NCBI GenBank assembly: GCA_934045075.1
Contig: OW203724.1
Location: 16,917,143-16,981,142, forward strand
Origin: Yponomeuta sedellus
Lineage: Eukaryota > Arthropoda > Insecta > Lepidoptera > Yponomeutidae
DNA length: 64,000 nucleotides
Reading direction: 5' to 3'
This document shows positions 10,926 to 22,335 of this stretch, in pieces. Position numbers and translations under genes: made by a program. Each line of letters begins with the position of its first letter. Position 1 is the first letter of the stretch. A model generated the notes under the pieces. The model saw nothing but the letters and a program-made list of their open reading frames with translations, did not search any database and was not told the origin of the DNA.

Positions 10926-11954
10926 TATAACGTTGTTTTAGTTCACCGTTAGCGGTTGGCTACTACAAATTTATAAATGTGCATGGCATAAAAAAAAAGT
11001 CTTATGTACTTATATAAGTCGATCCCACTAAAAGATGAGGTACCTATTACTCTTATGAACCGGCTCTAACATGCCTGTAATCAGACAAGACCACTCGAAT
11101 TTAAGGCCAGCGTTTTATTGATGCGCTATTTTGAATATTATATTAACGCGAAAATGACATTGAATGATAAAACATCGTGAAAATTATTTTTAATGTTTCA
11201 CAATGTTAATTGTAAATTGGTTAATTGTATTTTACAATATTTATTGCATAAATATAGATTTATGCGATAATATGAAATATTTGCAACGATCAGAATAATT
11301 TGTCAAAAAAGGCAAACATACTTCAAAATTTGTTTGGAGTAACATTGTATCTATGCCATAAACACATAAAAAAGTATACAAAAAACAAAAAAACTCTAAT
11401 AATAAAAACCTGTCGCAAAGTTTTTAACCACAGTGTCACACTTTACATTTGTAAAAAGTTTTATGCAACAGAACAAAATTAAAAATCGAGTGTGTTCACT
11501 TCGCACTATGACTTTCTCACTCGTGATCTCTAACTAAAGTTTTCCGCTTATAAAAATTTACGCCAATATGTTGAAAACGTCATTTAGCAAGTTTTACTCA
11601 AGACCCAATTAAGGATCTTATAGCGTTTTTTATTTAGTTGACTCACATCACGACGTTCCTAACGACATTTGAGAGGTATGCGCATAATTAAAATAAGCGT
11701 TAAGTACATACGTTTTAGCAGTTGCTTGCTATTGCCTATTGCGACGTTCCACACTTAGGATAAGTGTGGCAAAAAATATACAAAAAAAAATACACGAACG
11801 TACTGCAGTGTCCTTGGCGTTCCCCTGCAGGTGTAACGCTCCGCTGCACCTGCCATGAATTATTTATGCAGTGACCTATAAAAGTTATAATTAAGGAATT
11901 TATTCCACCGACAATAATTATCCCTTAGATGTGGGTCAAATTAAAGAAGGGGTT

Positions 11955-12029
11955 TTTTTAACAGCCGTTGGCAGACGGCGCATCCGCTCGGTTGCGCAAA
12001 AGGAAATGGGGGTCTGCGTCTGTTAAAAT
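11955..12029. repeat. Short inverted-repeat element
   Basis: 'tttttaacagccgttggcag' is opposed by 'gtctgcgtctgttaaaa'. Small foldback, about 75 bp. Confidence 0.5.
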
Positions 12030-12321
12030 AAATACCATTAAAACAGGAACATTAACTATTGTTCGGCTGGCCAGGTAAACACGTAACGGTATTATTAATA
12101 AAAAATATACACGATTCTTTTAAAGCAGTCTCCAAATGCAGTTTTAGTATCTACCCGTGGTAAGGGCTTTTGCAATTGAATGAATGCATTCTTATTAATA
12201 AAATGCTTTTATAAATAAATTATTTTACCAGTTCATGTTACATCTATATTTAAGTAAGTATAATTTATTAATGTATATAAAGAAACTTTAGACCGATTTA
12301 TAAAAGACGCAGACATTACAT

Positions 12322-12510
12322 TGTTCTACCCACGCGGGAGACCCAGGTTCGATCCCGAGTGCGGGCATGTACCAATGACTTTGTTTTATTTCAAAGTTAC
12401 GTACATTTGCGAACTTGTAGTCGCAATACCACACGCTAACTGTGAAGGAAAACATCGTGAGGAAACCTGCGGCTTAGTTGGCTCCGTACATATTGACTAG
12501 TCTTTCTGGG
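12322..12510 (-). mobile_element. Family 4 SINE-like copy
   Basis: 'acccaggttcgatcccgagt' is a B-box-like stretch. It is followed by 'accaatgactttgtttt' and 'ggaaaacatcgtgaggaaac'. The same words appear at 25425, 29240, 33750, 34430, 37360, 50070 and 52655. Reverse orientation relative to 25425. Confidence 0.75.
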
Positions 12511-12776
12511 CTAGGCCGGCTAAGTTGCCAGGATGGTATGGGTGATGGGCAAGCCTACACCATCTAAAACAATGTCCCAGGCACTGCAGCGTCCGAGTGG
12601 TCCCTTCACCCATCTTGTGTGAGTGAAGATACCACTGGGCGCTGTATAAATCAACTCATTAAATCGATGCAGAGGCCAAAGTTAAAGACATTCTAGAATG
12701 TCTGAAAAATCGGGATATTAAAACCGCTTACTCCACTCTTGCTTATAAAATACCAGCTGGGGGAGCATAAGGTCAA

Positions 12777-12874
12777 GATAAAAGTTTTATCTCCCTCTCC
12801 AGTAGCGACATCTCGCTTTACGCGGTGAAATAAAGCAAGATAGCGCTAGCCGATAATGGGATACAACTTTTATC
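12777..12874. mobile_element. Palindromic MITE-like element, 98 bp
   Basis: Complete foldback. 'gataaaagttttatctccc' is mirrored by 'gggatacaacttttatc', and the inner part gcgacatctcgcttta is mirrored by taaagcaagatagcgc. The loop is only a few bases. Confidence 0.8.
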
Positions 12875-12941
12875 GTGACGTTGTGTTTCCCTTGCAGATT
12901 ATTTATTTTATTTTAGATAAACGTCATTAGCGTTTATCGTT

Positions 12942-13140
12942 CTTCTTCTTCTTCTTCTAATGAGCGCCATAGCGCCCTGTCTTCAGCTTGCCGCATCCAG
13001 CATCTGCCGGCAGTTTTTCGCAGATCGTCATCCCACCTGGTCGGAGGGCGTCCTACACTACGTTTGCTGAGTCGCGTTCTCCACTCAAGAACACGTTTAC
13101 ACCAACGGTTGTCGGTTCTTCGCGAGATATAGCCAGCCCA
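12942..13140 (-). pseudogene. LINE reverse-transcriptase C-terminal relic
   Basis: On the reverse strand the frame gives RWSKRVLEWRTRLSKRSVGR, PPTRWDDDLRKTAG and MRQAEDRALWRSL, then GAA repeats in place of the family stop. It is the same LINE family as at 3490 but better preserved in the middle. 5' truncated. Confidence 0.85.
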
Positions 13141-13740
13141 CCTCTGAGCTACTTATATCGATAACTTTGGTTCTCTGTCGGATGCATTCGTTACCGTCAT
13201 TCGTACCCCAGTCAATATGCCTCAACCACAGAACAGATAATTATCTGGTACTGCGGCATCAACTAACAAATATTCTCATATAATAGCAGTTTTAACGTTG
13301 TGAAATGGAGGCCACGAATGTCACAATACAAATTTCTGAGTGCCCAATCACTTACTCTTGGAAAACCATCATCACCACTTCGAATTTAGGTACATAAAAA
13401 CCTGTGGAAGTAAAAAATCTGAAATTCTTATTCCAGGATTAATTGAAAGTTACTGGCACCGTTTTCTTTACACATGCAATAAAATGACAGACGCATGTAT
13501 GAATTTGTACGTTATATAATTCTTTTTTTTTTATATAATTCTTTATTTCAAATACCAAAATTTTTACATGTAAATAAATGACTACAATCGTTTGGTGCTA
13601 AATCTATTGTACAATATTCTTGTCGTTGCATCCTGTCTCCTAAACTAGGCGAAAAACCTGTATCTTAGGAGAAGGTGAAATAAAATTAAAGCATAAAACA
13701 TGTGCGTACAAACTTTCGTCGAGATACATTGAGCGGACGA

Positions 13741-13780
13741 CTGTCAGTCAATATAACAATATTGTCATATTGACTGACAG
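13741..13780. repeat. 40-bp palindrome beside a family 2 copy
   Basis: ctgtcagtcaatat and its exact complement atattgactgacag flank 'aacaatattgtc', which is itself partly palindromic. It immediately precedes the family 2 fragment at 13785. Confidence 0.93.
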
Positions 13781-13784
13781 TTTC

Positions 13785-13926
13785 GTTATCAACCCTTATA
13801 TGTCCCCACTGCTGGGGCACGGGTCTCTTCCTGCATCGCAGGAAGGTTAGGCCATACTCCACCACGGGGGCCAAGTCCGGGTTGGTGGAGCATTGTGAGA
13901 CAGTGGCGGGCCTCACTGTCAGATTT
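13785..13926 (+). repeat. Family 2 fragment
   Basis: 'tatcaacccttatatgtccc' to 'gtggcgggcctcactgtcag'. It is separated by an AT-rich spacer (aattaattaattatt type, about 13978-14020) from an opposed copy at 14042. Confidence 0.88.
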
Positions 13927-14041
13927 GTACGTACTTACTTGAAATTAATTGAAGCCTAGAAACTTAGCTCCTTAAAAGAAATTAATTAATTATTAAATTA
14001 ATTAATAATAATTAATTGGAAATTGATGTACAATAACTTCT

Positions 14042-14150
14042 GGGGCCAACCCGGACTTGGCCCCCGTGGTGGAGTATGGCCAAACCTTCCTGCGATGCAG
14101 GAAGAGACCCGTGCCCCAGCTGTGGGAACATATAAGGGTTGATAACGAAT
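14042..14150 (-). repeat. Family 2 fragment in opposite orientation
   Basis: 'ccaacccggacttggccccc' to 'atataagggttgataacg'. With 13785-13926 it forms a 365-bp foldback. Confidence 0.88.
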
Positions 14151-15917
14151 TAGAAATTAATTATCGTTAGATTACAGAAAGGCACAAAAGTTCGATATCT
14201 GAGTTTGCAACTTTGCAGAGTTAGAATATAAAACAAGTCCCACAATCACGCCAAGTTTGATGCCTGTATGTACCGTATTAAAGGTTCTACAAGTTAACAA
14301 GGAACCCTTTTAGTTGTTCCATAACCATCCGCCGTCATCTGTAAGCCTAGCTCAGAGACGATTGGTACTAGAAAGCTGATATTTGAAATAAACATACACC
14401 GACAAAACGGTAATAAATGTTTAGTGTAAAGTTCATCTTTTTGCGAATACAGTAATACACATGGTCGGTAGGAATAAGTACTTATTCAATCCGGTGATGT
14501 GATGACTCACTCGCGCCAGGCTCTATACGCCAATGTCGGGTGGTTTCAAATTGTACCTACTTATCGGAGACTAATTCGCTTTCATCTTAGCCTACCGACT
14601 GCCAGTCAGGTGTTGAGTTAGTGTCCACGAAAGTGAGCAAAAACACTTTGCTGTGATATTACTTAGTATGTGCAGTGAAAGCAATTACTATTTTTAACAC
14701 TAATGGACGCGGACGGAGTCGAATGTTGTGTTGATATTCTGAAGATATGACGCACCGCGCGGGAGGGAGTCAGAGGTAAATAATACGACAAAAGAACCCT
14801 TGTATTAAGTTTGAAGGCCATCGCTTGGGGGTTAGACCCTCTGATCACCTAAATGTTAGACCAATTCAACCAAGCCGTAAAATTACGTGCTTAGGGCTTC
14901 ATTGATTTTCGTTTCTTTGTCTAAGCTTTTATTTCACCTTAAATTCCAAAGAAAAGGGCTCGTTCAATAAAAAAAAACACGTGTTCTAAATCGCCCGCAC
15001 GTCCCCTTCCTTTTAAGCATTAAAATGCACCGATCACCTGGGACTTAACACGAAAATTGGGTCACACATTGCGTAAAATGGCCGTTCTTTGTTCCTCCGT
15101 GGGCCCTCCAGCCTTGGACCGGTTCTTAAGAGCCAAGAATAAAGGACTATCCTACATCTTTTCAAAGCCCAGGTTCCCCTCTGCTCTATAGTTTGAACAC
15201 GTGCGCAATTCAAATTATACTTTTTGAACTGGACGAACGTAAAAAACAATTTTATAATCACTTAAAAAGATGATCAAAAGTTTACCAAAGTTTTTTGTGT
15301 GTACACCATGGGAAAATATTTCAGTGAATTTTAGTACTTTTAGACCAGTGTCGATACGCGGTACAGAGGCAGAAATTAAAGTCTTATTTAGTAAACAATA
15401 ATGTTGGAATGGGTAACCATAGACTACTATAGTGTTGTGATGTAAGTATGTTGATAAAATGTCGATTTCGATAAAATGTGCTTTCTGCTGGCGCTATTCG
15501 AGGCAATAAGTATAATATTGTACTTCCGAAGATTAAGTAATAGGTACTACCTATACTTGAAAACAATACAGATGTAAGAAGGAATTAAACTAAATAAAAC
15601 ATTAAAATGTGATTATTACAAACAGCATTTATTTTACCGAATGAGATTATAGAGATAACTTGACATGGCAATTTCGTGATTTTTGTATGTTAATGTTTTA
15701 AATGATATGATTATGATGATGTGTTGAATGATTATGGAAGTTGACGATATTACAAAAGTGAATTATTCCGTATAGAGAAAGAAATGGCTAATGAAAGAAA
15801 GAAATAAGAAACACTGTAATATTTTTTTATTTGTCAAGCGCGTTTCAAATCCGATTTCCAAATGCACTCTTCGGTATTTGAGGTTGCTGTGTTTTGACCA
15901 TTTTTACTGCTATACTA

Positions 15918-16105
15918 TTTTTATTTTTAATGCACTAACCCGTGCTAAGAGAATAGTGTAAAGAGGTTCGAAATTTCACTGATGCCGGTGAGTCGCCCAT
16001 TAGCTCAGTTGGAAAGAGCGCTGGCACGGATAGCCAGAGGTCGCGGGTTCGAATCCTGGCATGGGTGGAATTTTTAGCCATTAAATAGAGTTTTTAACAT
16101 TTTTA
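15918..16105 (+). mobile_element. SINE family 1, rearranged copy with tRNA-like head
   Basis: The tRNA-like part is 15995-16066 (A box 'tagctcagttgg', stem ctggc/gccag, B box 'gggttcgaatcc'). Upstream, 'taatgcactaacccgtgcta' is the tail in reverse orientation, joined directly to the leader 'gagaatagtgtaaagaggtt'. This copy therefore carries an inverted tail at its 5' end, like the palindrome at 1825. Confidence 0.85.
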
Positions 16106-16227
16106 CTGTGTTATGTATGAGTGACAGCTGTGCTGCCTTTTCATATATCGCCATTTCGTTAGTGTTGCAATTAATGTATATAAGGAAGTTGTTGCCAAAA
16201 AGTTGTTAAGCAATATTTGAAGTCTAT

Positions 16228-16350
16228 CGTTCTTATTAATAAAACACCGTTTTAGTTAAAACCCGTTACAAGCCTGCTATCTAGTGACAGTTCCATACAG
16301 AGCTGTCATCTTAAAGTGGGCTTCGACGACGTGTTTTTATTATAAGAACG
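16228..16350. mobile_element. MITE with TTATTAATAAAA-type ends (first of a pair)
   Basis: The left end 'cgttcttattaataaaacac' is mirrored by 'gtgtttttattataagaacg'. Five bases separate it from a second element with the same ends. A solo-like end occurs near 12190 ('cattcttattaataaaatgc'). Confidence 0.78.
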
Positions 16351-16355
16351 GTAAT

Positions 16356-16492
16356 ACGGTCTTATTAATAAAAACTCGTTTCCTTAAAGTGCTGTTAAGG
16401 TACATTTTAACGCTGTTTTAACCTTTGAAGGTCCAAGTTATAGCGCGTTTGAAGGCCGTTTTAGGGAATCGTGATTTTATTAATAAGACTGT
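16356..16492. mobile_element. MITE with TTATTAATAAAA-type ends (second of a pair)
   Basis: The left end 'acggtcttattaataaaaac' is mirrored by 'gtgattttattaataagactgt'. The interior differs from its neighbour. The adjacent 60-codon frame at 16504 has no recognisable features. Confidence 0.78.
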
Positions 16493-17351
16493 ATCTGTAT
16501 TAGGTGCACATTGCCTTAGCTGGGGCTCCATACTATCTTGTACCTACTTCTTTAAAAAAGTATTTGCAATTTGATTTTAAAGAAACAATAAAAGTATTTT
16601 CAATGAGATTTAAACCAAAAGTTACCATAGATAAACAATATCCAACCGCAAACACAGCATACGATTTATTAACAAACAATGTTTGTTAAAAGGTTGACGC
16701 ACCGGGCTCGCCTTAATAGTTGTTAATCACAGTACCTCGACCAGTAATATTAAGAGTTTAAGACTCATCCTTGACCTCCATTTTTTATCGATATTGATGA
16801 ACGTCCAGCCCTAACCACCAAAGACAAGACAGAGTAGTGGTAAATGTTAGTTGTAACTTCGAGGTTATAGCGAATTCTGTTTTCTGCAAAAAAATCTTAG
16901 TTCTACGATGAAATGGACGTATTGTTACAAAAATAATGGTATTGCATGTGATTATTACCCAGATGCTACATCTACTAGCTATTGCGTGTGATTAGATTAC
17001 ACAGGGATTGCGTATTATTCTTCCAGGAGTGGTTTGTTTACATAATAAGACTTAAATTTCTGGATGCAGTATACAGTCTGTAGTCAAACTATTATTCTAA
17101 AGCAAAAAAATGTATCAAAGTGGTAGGTAGATACTTGTAATTAGATAGATAGAGAAAACTTTATTGTACAGAAAAATAAAACTATTTATCTTACTTTTGC
17201 AGAAAGAAAGAAGCGGGGAAATTATTTAGTTACAATTATACAAAATAGACTAATAAAACTTCCTATAACTATATACAATATTAATACTTAACAGGATTTA
17301 CATATTTACAAAGCTTTGTATAAAAGGCATTATTGTTTTTCATTTACTAAT

Positions 17352-17570
17352 TGGTACATACATACATAACCTCACGCCTGTATCCCAGAGGGGTAGGCAG
17401 ATACCAGGGACTGCCACTTGCCACGATCCTGACAGATCACCTTCGCTTCAACAACGTTCATAAGTCGTTGCATGCATGCACGCACGCCGGTTCCGGGTTC
17501 TTTTTATCTTCCCCTTTGCTTATACATCCCCTACATCGTCGATCTATGTCCGCCTGGGGCGTTATTGGTC
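17352..17570 (+). repeat. Family 6 copy
   Basis: 'cctgtatcccagaggggtag', 'ccacttgccacgatcctgac' and 'cttcaacaacgttcataagt'. Best-preserved copy. The open frames over it are repeat-derived. Confidence 0.82.
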
Positions 17571-18239
17571 TCTTTCGATAAACGCTATAAAAAGTAAATT
17601 TGAATCTAGTTGCTTTTAACTTTCGTGCGCGTTGACATTTTTTTGCAATCACTAGGTATTTTTACGACGAAAAAAGTTGGCCATTTTATGCTTAAAAATT
17701 TATAAGTAAAGTATACTAAATACATCTATTAAGGTAATATTGAGAAAGATATAATAACTACCTATATCATAAATCATTAAAAAAATGCTCTAGGTGTTCT
17801 AAGATAAACCTTTGAGCCGAAAATTAATAAGTGAATTTATGTTAACCTAGATATTCGAAACAATCAAATTTGTGCAAAGTGGTTGTAAAGCACAAACACC
17901 AATTTCAATATTTTTTTACAATAATAATGTCAATTTAACACGGATGGCCTTAAGCAGGAAACATTTTTATTTCGGCGTATTATACGAGTATGTTATTTGA
18001 GTTGAGGTGCCTTTTTATTGATTTACCATGGAAATACGTCCACATATGAAAATAGAAAATCTCAGTTACAGTTGCTTTAATTTTTACAGAATACCATCAT
18101 CCATAATAATAAGCGCATTTCGTATTTTCTTTTGCATTTTTCTTCTGACAACGGCAAAGAAGTCACGTTTGTTGTACATAATAGGTACCTATGGAAGCCC
18201 CACATAAATAACATATTTATACGAGTATTCTGTTTTTTA

Positions 18240-18395
18240 TTAATATTTATTTTATTCTGTTCTGTTCTGTATCTCATACATAGCATAGCCCGTGATAGCT
18301 AATCACGGAACATGAGATGACAGACTTATTATGACAGACGGACAGTGTAGTCTAATAGGGTCCCGTTATCACCCATGGGCACGGAACCCTAAAAA
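18240..18395 (-). repeat. Family 13 (transposon 3'-end type) copy
   Basis: Reverse of the common lepidopteran tail that begins 'tttttagggttccgtgccc' and continues through '...ctgtccgtctgtcataat...' to the 'tatctcat' region. Relatives lie at 21115-21262 (+) and 53203-53245 (+). Confidence 0.65.
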
Positions 18396-18479
18396 CTCTT
18401 ACGTGTGCATCGCCAAATCATTAGTTTGAGCGCAGATTTGCGTTAAAGTTATGTATTCTGTGCGAAATGGCCGGCGAGT

Positions 18480-18914
18480 ATAACGATTTTATTAGAATCG
18501 GACTTCGCCTAACCACCCCTTGGCCGCGACTTTTTTGTCCACCCCCACCGACGCCAACCCGCGCCGCGCAGCGCGCTGCAGTTGCCTGCCGCCGCAGCGC
18601 GCGAAAGTGAAAATTCTGCAACGCACTTTCTCCCCACCGAGGCAGCGTGGCTGGCGCATCGCCACGCCCCTACGCGCCCCCCGCGCGCCCTCCGCCGCAA
18701 GGTCAGCCCGCGGGCCCCATGTTAGCGAGCGGCACAGGCAGACAGACGCGGGCGGGGCGCGGGACCGGTGACGCTCGCTCTTGAAATTTCGCTTTCGTTC
18801 ACTCGCGTTTATTAGTCCGCCGCGCGCGCTCCGATAAGCATGTGTCCCGTGTGACGCGCCGCATTTTCCCGCACCACGTTCGATTTCGTTGACTTTCTTG
18901 AGCTGCGCTGCAGC
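18480..18914 (+). promoter_or_regulatory. hdc: CpG-rich promoter / 5' UTR region of hdc (inferred)
   Basis: Base composition changes sharply from AT-rich to strongly GC- and CpG-rich at about 18480 and back at about 19510. The block precedes and includes the first coding exon. I see no clear TATA box in it, so the transcription start cannot be fixed by eye. A CpG-rich start region is usual for broadly expressed developmental genes. The antisense frame 18492-19097 is a by-product of the GC content. Confidence 0.5.
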
Positions 18915-19507
18915 ATGGCCCCTCGGCGCCAAGGCACCGCCGGCGAGCGCGACTCGGACGAGGTCCGCGGCTGCTGCGTCCCCGGCGAATGCCTGCGGCC
19001 GCGCGAGCCGGTCCGCGTGGAGGACGCGGTGCGCCTGCTGTGCAACAATGAGGCGTGCCCCGCCGGCCGGTACATGCACCGCGATTGTTTCGAGCAATGG
19101 GAGGCAGGAGTCTTAGCCTACTTGAAGTCTTGCGGCCGCGCGCGCTCCTGGTCCGAGCGCCAACGCCACCAGAACTTGTGGACGAAGAAGGGCTACGACC
19201 TGGCCTTCAAGGCGTGCGGCTGCCGTTGCGGGCGCGGGCACCTGAAGAAGGATCTGGACTGGATGCCTCCGGGCGCTGCCGCCAGGGCCGATGAGGACAA
19301 GAAGCGTCGTCGCCGGCCTAGATCGGGCCGGACGCCGGCCGGCGGCGACGGGAGGCCCCGCGCCTTCAGCCTGTCCAGCTCTGGCTCCTGCTCTCCGCCT
19401 TCAGCGCCGTCCGAGCCGTCAGCCAGCCCCACTCACGCGCCCAGCCACGCCGCCGCGACTCCCGCCAAGAGAAACTCGAAGCCGGAGATCGTTTCCGATC
19501 GTGTCAG
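18915..19507 (+). CDS. hdc: Headcase (HECA homologue), first coding exon
   Basis: Encodes residues 1-197 plus two bases of codon 198 of a Headcase protein, the conserved insect regulator that restrains imaginal and progenitor cell proliferation and differentiation. The N-terminal domain is clear: CNNEACPAGRYMHRDCFEQW at 43-62, GRARSWSERQRHQNLWTKKG at 74-93, then YDLAFKACGCRCGRGHLKKD at 94-113. Cysteines at 20, 21, 26, 43, 48, 58, 73, 101, 103 and 105 and histidines at 55 and 109 suggest metal binding. Residues 129-137 are basic and 150-185 are Ser/Pro/Ala-rich, probably disordered. The start is the first ATG in frame in the GC-rich block (context gcagcATGg), and the MAPRR opening agrees with my recollection of the fly protein. 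The exon ends at cag|gtgagt; without splicing a stop follows at once. Codon use is extremely GC-rich compared with the rest of the window. Confidence 0.95.
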
Positions 19508-21114
19508 GTGAGTTCTTCTGCCAGAGCGACCGATCGGTCTTTTAATTGTTCTTTCCAAGGTCATTATCTAACAGGATAAACGGTCACCTGCCGGCTTTCT
19601 TAATACAATTCTGACCAATATTAATGCGGAAACATTGACGGTTTGGTTTAACCAGGAAAACGAAGTGAGCGCGCTAAAAAAGGCTTATCGCCTCTTGCCG
19701 GCTGCAGTTTCCCAAAATAAATATGTAGGGTGCCTTTAAGTGCTCGCCAGCGTTTTATTAAGAGACTCTGCATGCAACGAGATCAGGACAAGATCATAAA
19801 TATCATAATCAAGAGCTGGAGAGTCGTCCACTTAATTTTATTATCAGCGCGCGGCATTTTCTCCGCTCGTTGTTTATGTAGGTACCAGCTAGCTACCTAC
19901 CTATATTTGATGGCCGGCCGGCGAACAAACTGGTTCTATGGGTGCGGGCTGGTTTCGAAACCGGGCCCTTCGACTGCTGTATCAGGTATGTAGGTAGTAT
20001 ACTCTGATGTGTGTAATACCATCCCATAGCATACAGTCATGCATGAGTCCCCGAGGAATGCCTACAATACAAATTTGTGTCGTGCATAGAGGCATGTTGC
20101 AGATAGTATTGTAAGATCTATTTCTGTGCTGGGTAGATAGGTTGTTTACATTATAACAACCTACGCGGGAAGTGCCTACAAAAATAAATAGGTACCTATT
20201 AGCTGATTTTAACGACGGTTATATATTATGGTTATGTTGTGAAGTGAATATCTCAGTATAGTAGGTATTTAGTTTTAACTGATTTCAATGCCTACTGCAG
20301 CTAGCTACGGTAATTGCATGTCGCGGCTAATCTGGAAAAGTAATATATTTCGTAACTTTCCATCTGCGCACCGATATCCACCAACGTAGGTGTTGAATTT
20401 ATTTCCACGTATTAACTGTTGTTAACTCTTACGTATTTTATTCATTGTTAAAGCGAAACATACATGAATAAAATGTGCTAGTAAAAAACTTCTTTCAAAA
20501 TAACATCTCAACTAAGCCCAATTTTGAACTAGTCAAACAATAGTTTATAATTGCGTAACTACAAATGCACCATTTTGTAAGGTCGCATAAAAATCGTTAC
20601 CTATCTCGAGATCTTTATTGCTTCCTGTAACATGAGATTTTGTTGTGAGCGCATATTTAAAGGCCCTTGGCTATTCTTTGCTCCTAATTAAGATAAACAA
20701 TGGTGGTAATGGTTAGGTAAGGTTTAGAGCACGATGTCACAAAAAATATTTTTGGTTGTACCCATGCGCGTTCGCAAGGGCGGCTTCCATGGCTTAGTCC
20801 CTGGCTTGCTGCCAAGAAAAATTTTGCAACAAAATTTTAAACAAAGATGAATTTTATTACCTACCTCATACATTTATTTTATTTACAAAACCCACAGCAC
20901 TAGCTAATTAAATAAATATAATTTATCGTAGGCCAATTAGGGCCTTAAAGTAAGAATCTTAAAATTGCCGTTCCGTTATACTCCCTCTTTCTGAGAGTAG
21001 ATCTATGCCCAACAGTAGGACCAATGTAGGCTAGATAAAAAAAATACCCACATACATTAAGAATTACCGCCAGCTCGACAATCTTTCGAAGTTCGATATT
21101 TCCAGCGACATGAA

Positions 21115-21262
21115 AGGTTTTATAGGGTACCATACCCTGTGGGTTCTGACCCTATTACTATGTCTACAACGTGGGTCTGACATATAAGGGCTTTATCCCT
21201 TGAACCGTAAGTTCGTAGAAATTGTCACAGAATTATGACAGTATACCCAACAAATAAAAAAC
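21115..21262 (+). repeat. Family 13 (transposon 3'-end type) copy
   Basis: 'tataccctgtgggttctgac'-like opening, then 'ctattactatgtctacaacg', 'tatcccttgaaccgtaagtt' and 'cagtatacccaacaaataaa'. This pattern is very common at 3' ends of lepidopteran repeats. Confidence 0.55.
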
Positions 21263-21282
21263 ATTAGGACACAAAATAATAC

Positions 21283-21337
21283 GTGAAAAGTTTATTGGGT
21301 GACTACACACACACACCAATCCAATAAACTTTTACGT
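21283..21337. repeat. Inverted repeat around a CA tract
   Basis: 'cgtgaaaagtttattgg' and 'ccaataaacttttacg' flank 'gtgactacacacacacacca'. 16-bp arms, one mismatch. Confidence 0.85.
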
Positions 21338-22004
21338 TTTCTTGTACGTGATATACTGTTGAAATAGTAATACAAAATAATACGAACATTGTATCTTTAT
21401 AGTGCAATCTTCAAAGTTACAACAAAAAATAAAAATACTATCGACATTTCCTAAGCAGAGAAAATCCTAGGTACGGCTATGATGTATTTATATACATTGA
21501 TTCAAATCAATTATTTTTATTCATTATAAAAACAAAATGTTTACTTAATTATTGCCAGAAGTGAGCAAGCGACTTTCTTTGGTTAAAACTAGATTCAAGG
21601 CAGTGCAGCGTCGGTGAAATCAATTGTAAGCAATTTTCTAAGTTCATCCTTATACATAAAGTAATACACACCTGCGTATGTACTTTCCGATTTTAACTTG
21701 TCAAGAACCTCACTAAAACAAAATCCATGAAATCCCTAAAAAATCACTTAGCATGTACTTGGTATGTAGGCGGGGGTACCGGGTCCCTTCAATTTGCAAG
21801 TTGCATCTGCCTGCATTTGGGCCGCAACGTGCAAAAAGAAAAACAATTTCGCTTGCATTCGCACTCCAAAACGATATTCTCTTTTGTGAACGTGATGCGC
21901 CTGGACAAAAAATAAACGGCTAAAAAGAAGTAACAACAGAGCCTTTACACTCTAATATTGAAGTTTATGCAATACAAGAACCACCTATTAAAGCGCTGGT
22001 GGGT

Positions 22005-22335
22005 GCCGAAAACGGCCGTGTTCAGCGGAAATCGATTTAAGTAGTCCTAGGATGTTAATACTAGTCTTGGAAGCCTCCACCAATCCCGACTTTAGCCTCC
22101 GTGGTGGAATATGGCATAGGCCATAGAAGGTATAGATCTTCCTTAGGGAAGAGACGTGCCCGGTGGGGACATGATGGGTTGATGGTGATGTTGACATGAT
22201 GTTCTAAGCTGTATATTCTAAAAATAGTTATCATAGGTATTAAGATTTTGAAGTTTACTTTTTGAAAAAACTTGTTATAAAACAATGTATGATTTTTATT
22301 TCATTGGTGGCGCTAGTTGGCACCCTCTAACGCCT
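22005..22335 (+). repeat. Family 5 copy interrupted by a family 2 fragment
   Basis: 'gcggaaatcgatttaagtag' and 'tcctaggatgttaatactag' are separated from 'atgttctaagctgtatattc' and 'ggtggcgctagttggcaccc' by 22073-22193. That insert is a reverse family 2 piece ('ccaccaatcccgactttagc' to 'atgatgggttgatggtg'). Family 2 therefore inserted into an existing family 5 copy. Confidence 0.8.
22073..22193 (-). repeat. Family 2 fragment nested in family 5
   Basis: Diverged reverse copy of the first 120 bases of family 2: tccgtggtggaatatggc, gaagagacgtgccc, ggggacatgatgggttgat. Confidence 0.75.

Larger units (their letters stand above)
1..18479. other. Region left of hdc: repeats and unassigned non-coding DNA
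   Basis: No coding exon is supportable in this stretch. All open frames are short (152 codons at most), biased to hydrophobic or low-complexity residues, and many lie inside repeats listed separately. Substretches in which I see neither gene nor recognisable repeat are 540-850, 1000-1298, 6000-7060, 7560-8425, 9192-9970, 11000-11940, 14150-15900 and 17600-18240. These are AT-rich with no conserved motif I can name. Confidence 0.7.

Noticed and set aside
18492..19097. 201-codon reverse-strand frame over hdc exon 1
   Set aside because: It is antisense to the recognisable Headcase domain and arises from the high GC content. Its product is Arg/Ala-rich with no domain.
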